From the NCBI GenBank assembly GCA_900088475.1, contig FLMG01004709.1, positions 7,598-20,602 on the forward strand: a DNA stretch of 13,005 nucleotides, read 5' to 3'. Positions within the stretch are counted from its first letter, which is position 1, and every line of letters starts with the position of its first letter. The notes beneath the pieces are model-generated. The model saw only the letters and a program-made list of their open reading frames with translations. It was not told the DNA's origin and did not search any database. This document shows, piece after piece, positions 9,529-13,005 of this stretch. The translations under genes were made by a program, and so were the position numbers. The DNA is from Hyphochytrium catenoides (taxonomy: Eukaryota; Sar; Hyphochytriomycetes; Hyphochytriales; Hyphochytriaceae).

Positions 9529-10351
9529 CCATCCCAACGCCCAGTCCTCTTCTTGGTGTCTTCTCTCTCTTCATCCCAATGCCCAATCCTTCTTTCTGTC
9601 TCTCTTCTCCCTTGTCTCTCCTTTCTTTGATGCCTCTTTTCCTTAACTTCTTCCTCTATGATTCTTGATCTCCCATTTACACTATAGACAACAACACATC
9701 TCCTCCTCCCCTTTGCTGCTATCGATCCATCGCCCCTGTTCCTCTTGCTTCTCCGGCCAAGCTCCTAGCCGGGAGTCCAAGTAAAGCATAATGCCTATCT
9801 GTCTGGTCCTGGCTCCGTCTCTTAAATGCTAGAGGCTGCTCTTTATCATGCTGTTGTCCCCAAATTGTTGGCCTGACATGCTCTCTCAGGATGCGATGGG
9901 TCATGTGAATAACGCTGTGTACTTCAAGTACTTTGAGACTGCGAGGATCTTCTACCTAGAGAAGCAGGCAGAGTTTGGACTCTCAGAAGATGTGGGGCTG
10001 ACCCCAAAGAGTGTTGGTACGTTTATGAGGCTCAGAGGGGAAAATGCAAAGAGTAAGGAGGCAGATTGTATTAAGAGAAAGAGAGGGGCTTCGAGAACAG
10101 AAAGAGGAAAGAAGAGAGGCGCACGGGAAGTGCTAGCAAAAGACGTCTAAGCATGTCCTCACGGTCTTCCCCAAGGGCCGATCTTGGCGGAGATCAGCTG
10201 CCGCTACAAGGCGCAAGTCAAGTATCCTGACCATCTCTACGTTGGCTGCCGGACCAGTGAGCTGGGGGAAGACTCCCTAATCCAGACCTACAAAGCAGTC
10301 AGTGAGGCCACTGGGCGGGTCGTGGCTGAGGGACGATCAAGATTAGTCTAA
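9059..10351 (+). CDS. 4HBT/YbgC-type hotdog acyl-CoA thioesterase, organelle-targeted, 3' frameshift
   Basis: Proteins of this family hydrolyse acyl-CoA or aryl-CoA thioesters; the exact substrate here is unknown. Exons are 9059-9346, 9890-10016 and 10176-10351, giving 196 residues. Residues 1-30 (MTASRASLRRLQALRRLVVA onward) are rich in Arg, Ala and Ser with no acidic residue, which fits a mitochondrial or plastid presequence. The hotdog domain starts near residue 85. Its signature WGDM|DAMGHVNNAVYFKYFE crosses the first splice junction, and D97, the first residue of exon 2, aligns with the catalytic Asp of 4-hydroxybenzoyl-CoA thioesterase. The frame stops at TAA 10349-10351, inside what should be the last strand. 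If one A of the TAAC at 10349-10352 is ignored, the reading continues as YIDYRTGKKVQLPEP to TAG 10443-10445, about 227 residues in all. This is either a real truncation or an assembly error. Confidence 0.88.
9450..9528 (+). repeat. (CT)n-(GT)n compound microsatellite in thioesterase intron 1
   Basis: A nearly pure CT tract (about 9450-9516, broken by a few ccttt and ttt interruptions) passes into about six GT units ending near 9528. It lies in the middle of the 543-bp intron 1 (9347-9889), well before the acceptor at 9889. Frames through it encode only Ser/Leu repeats and are not genes. Confidence 0.92.
9529..9612 (+). repeat. Imperfect tandem duplication of about 40 bp next to the microsatellite
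   Basis: The phrase catcccaacgcccagtcct near 9530 recurs as catcccaatgcccaatcct near 9572. Each copy is followed by a pyrimidine-rich tail. The copies differ by two substitutions in the core. It lies inside thioesterase intron 1. Confidence 0.75.
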
Positions 10352-10445
10352 CATCGATTACAGAACTGGGAAGAAAGTCCAGCTTCCAGAGCCAGTGCTG
10401 GAGTCTATCAGGAGGATAGATGGTGATCTACCAAGGATGGCCTAG
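10352..10445 (+). pseudogene. Out-of-frame remnant of the thioesterase C-terminus
   Basis: In the frame shifted by one base, the sequence from 10353 encodes IDYRTGKKVQLPEPV, then LESIRRIDGDLPRMA and TAG at 10443-10445. The DYRTGKKVxLPEPV pattern is typical of the last strand and tail of this thioesterase family, so the segment was coding in the ancestor and may still be coding if the extra A is a sequencing error. Confidence 0.75.
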
Positions 10446-11431
10446 ACCTGCAAGGAGCAGAGGTATAGTCCCTCATTGACTTTTATCTTTTAGTCTGTGG
10501 AGAATCACTTTGTTCTTCTCGAGCGAGTCAGTCCCTGGGATGGAGTTAAGGCATAAAGAGAGCGCCATAATAGCTTGCCTATTAACGCCCTCGTCCATCT
10601 AACAGTTTCTCTGTCTGTGTAGTTCAGGCTACAGCAGGGCCAGCCCTAGCACCGCATCGCTGCCCCTAAATGGAACATTGTTATGTCGTGTTCCGCACCA
10701 ACACACTTCAGCACAGAAAGCTATGGCTATCAAAAATAGGATATCCTACTTTTCGTCCTTACGTTAAGTGAGAAGAACGAGAGGGTCCAATACAAGGCCC
10801 GACTTGACTCAAGGTTAGAATAGATACATGCTTAAGGCAAAGAAGCTGGCCTCTATAAGCATTGAGGGTTCACTTCCATGTCGACTGAATTAGGTGAAGT
10901 GTCCCTAGCCCATACACACCCTAAGTGCTAATGAATGCCAGGCATTGGCCCTGAAGCTCTCTTCTCAAAGCAAGAATAGCTCTCGACCTGCTCACAGCTG
11001 CGACTCATCTTATGGCCACAACTCTCAAAGCCCTTTGATACCTACACGGCCATGTAATGGTTCCAGGACTTCGTTTTCCTTCATAACCGTAACTATCTCT
11101 TGCCCATAAAGCTCATGGGCATCTGTCGTAAGCTGCAGAAGCTGTCTCCTCACTTGGGGGTGCTATTGTACGGACAAGAGACATGGTTAAGATTGCCGGA
11201 CCTTAGTCCTGCCGCCCTCGATCTAGGCCTACACTTCACAAGCGCAGCAACTTCAATTTTCCCCGACCTGTCTGTTTTCTAGTAGGCACTCCATGGTAGC
11301 CTCCTTTTCGCCTTCACGCAGCATGCTGCTCTGGAAGTGACCAGTCTTCCTCGACACCAAGAAGGCAGGATCGTTTCGTGTGTCCCACTTGCTAGCCTCG
11401 CTGTCCTTGGCCTCTTATTGGCTTTACAGCC
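10446..11431. other. Intergenic region between convergent 3' ends; no recognised gene
   Basis: This stretch must hold the 3' ends of the plus-strand thioesterase and the minus-strand membrane protein gene. A plus-strand frame stays open at about 11057-11283 (just over 70 codons) but has no clear start, no splice context I trust and no motif I recognise. No RNA gene, long repeat or canonical AATAAA was noticed here. Confidence 0.4.
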
Positions 11432-13005
11432 CTAGAGAGTGAAGTCATGCTCCGTAGACATAACCGTCTCGTTGTACCGGTCCTCTAATAGGGGAGATTT
11501 TTCTGTGGCCCTTCCTCTCGGAGAAGACGATGACGGCGCATTTTCCCCTCTCACGGCCATAACGCCCAAGACCAGTAGCCCGGGCACAAGCTCTGGAATG
11601 GTATAAAAGAACCTGTAGAGGACAAGGAACACCAAAGATCCCGGTTAGCCAGTTTTATATGAGGTCTTACGTGCGTTAATGGGCTCAAGAGGCTGTGAGA
11701 GCGTTCAGACGCTAGCGAGACATAGTTAGAACCATTGAAGACATTAGAGGATCCGGAGTTTGGAAAGATTTTGGACTGAATCCAATGTGCGAAGGGAAGC
11801 TGTTACTCACTCACCATGGGTAGAGGATGGCACCTGCCAGCCCTGTGAAGATAGGACCACCATGAGAAGAGAGTGACGCCGAGAGCTGGGCATCTTGGGC
11901 CTTTCTCACTGCCAAAGTGAGGAAAAGAGTACCTCGCAAGACGAAACAGACGAAAGAGACAAAGAGCAGGGCATAAATCTGACACTTCAGGCTGTACAGC
12001 ACTGGCTGGTTGGGACTGTAACCCAAGAGATACTGCTGCCGTAGATTCCACCAGTTGCTCATCTATTCAAGTCGCATCATAGAGAGAAAGGAAAAGGTCG
12101 GGGTCAGCCTAAGAGACATGCTAGCACTTGCTTGAACCAGAACAGAGCAGAGAACAGTCGACAGGCTGAAGGTTGACCTAACACATTGTCAGAGCTTGAG
12201 ACAGTCCTAGAGAATCTTCAAGATAAAGAGGAAGCGCTTAATCCTTTGAGAACGAAAGCACGCCAACCAGTAAGGAGAAAGATGTGGCAAAGGAGGAAGA
12301 GCAATGCAAGGTTTGCCTGACCAGTCCACTGGACAGAGTGAGTGAGAACAGCCCCACGAAGACGGAATCCACAATGCCAAGTGCGTTTATCGTCTTTGGG
12401 CTCGATGCCCAGAAAGCCTAATGACCCAGCAGTAAGTCAGGCCAACTTTGCATCTATTTCACAGCTAAGAAGAGAAAAGAACGGACAAGAACTGACTTGG
12501 AGCTGATCCACTGCGTTATGAGGAAGGACAGGTTCTAGAATAGCGGGACCTCAGATGGAAAGAACACACTCATAAGATGGTTGAAAAGGAAATTTGAGGG
12601 TAGATCACCGACTAAGATAGAAGAGATCACCGAGTAGGGACGAAAGCTCAGGGTCATAGGTAGACTCAAGGGCTTGACAGATGGCGACAAGGGACAAGGC
12701 TGAAAGACAGGGATCAAGATAGCAGACAGTAGCAGTGCGGAAACAAAGCCACAGCCGTGCGCGTCGTGAGACCTTGAGGATGATCGTCACAAAGAGTCCA
12801 AAGAAAGCCCAGACAACAATGACCAGAAGCATCAGACTTTTGGTGCGACTCCTCCGCGAAGCTCTGAGAAACAGCCTCGAGCCTATGCGCATCGCAATAG
12901 ATCCTGAGCCGCTCACAGATTGCGGGAGAGAGAGAGAAGAGGGCGCCCCTATCTCTGAGACGTCGAAGAAGAACTTTATGATGAGGGCAAAGGCCATAAA
13001 GTAGA
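11432..13005 (-). CDS. Partial multi-pass membrane protein resembling TOM1/TOM3 and GPR137 families (C-terminal part)
   Basis: Minus-strand exons: 13005..12773, 12417..12322 (donor uncertain), 12062..11933, 11842..11815 and 11612..11432. Joined, they give 221 residues in one frame to TAG, and the frame is open at the right edge, so the N-terminus is missing. Five hydrophobic segments appear: FALIIKFFF at the edge, SLMLLVIVVWAFFGLFVTII, INALGIVDSVFVGLFSL, YALLFVSFVCFVL, and FFYTIPELVPGLLVLGV. The order, the FF.D motif ending the first segment, the loop after it, and the final E-x-x-P-x-x-L-V-L pattern recall the seven-helix THH1/TOM1/TOM3 domain of plants and the related GPR137 proteins (known to be tonoplast or lysosomal). 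The family match is from memory of the pattern, not a search. The cytoplasmic tail has EKSPLL, an acidic dileucine sorting motif. The gene is convergent with the thioesterase. Confidence 0.65.
11815..11842 (-). other. 28-nt microexon of the membrane protein gene
   Basis: Read on the minus strand, cttcacag precedes the exon and GTGAGTG follows it. The exon contributes 2 + 24 + 2 bases and encodes LAGAILYP between split Gly and Trp codons. Both neighbouring exons fit its phase: the previous one ends CGA G before GTACTC, and the next starts G TTC TTT after ctctacag. It joins the last two membrane segments. Confidence 0.65.

Noticed and set aside
9401-9646. Open frame rich in Ser and Leu
   Set aside because: It is a translation of the CT microsatellite within thioesterase intron 1.
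10346-10363. An 18-nt GT...AG intron that could explain the thioesterase frameshift
   Set aside because: Far too short for a spliceosomal intron, and its removal leads into the wrong frame.
12535-12717. Extra exon in the membrane protein gene between 12773 and 12417
   Set aside because: Several frames stay open because the minus strand is pyrimidine-rich, but none is clearly protein-like or fits both neighbouring phases better than direct joining. It remains possible.

Overview
The window is nuclear DNA from an intron-rich eukaryote. The genes are broken by GT-AG introns (56 to about 540 bp), the introns are mostly pyrimidine-rich on the sense strand, and long (GA/CT)n microsatellites are common. 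Urease is one fused polypeptide, as in plants, fungi and algae, rather than three bacterial subunit genes. A single-celled alga or other protist is my best guess, but no lineage can be fixed from this sequence.

Layout. (1) About 53-1152, minus strand: part of an unrecognised gene with a Lys/Ser-rich tract followed by a degenerate EF-hand-like motif; it runs off the left edge. (2) About 1160-2185: the gap between this gene and the divergent urease gene, holding an AT-rich island with TATA-like words and a large GA-microsatellite cluster. (3) 2186-7732, plus: a complete urease gene, reconstructed here as 19 exons and 849 residues with every nickel ligand and catalytic residue present. (4) 7733-9058: no convincing gene; it holds a minisatellite of 31/32-bp units (about 8098-8520). 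(5) 9059-10351 (possibly to 10445), plus: a 4HBT/YbgC-type hotdog thioesterase with an organelle-type presequence and an apparent one-base frameshift near its 3' end. (6) 10446-11431: no recognised gene. (7) 11432-13005, minus: the C-terminal part of a multi-pass membrane protein that looks like the TOM1/TOM3 and GPR137 group; it continues beyond the right edge.

The four genes do not form an obvious pathway. Urease is a self-contained nitrogen-scavenging enzyme, and none of its accessory proteins (UreD/F/G) is here. The thioesterase is probably organellar, and the membrane protein is probably endolysosomal or vacuolar. I found no clear sign of a new multi-gene system. The items most worth a second look are the thioesterase frameshift, the very short exons (23 and 28 nt), the 36-nt candidate intron, the minisatellite and the unidentified left-hand gene.
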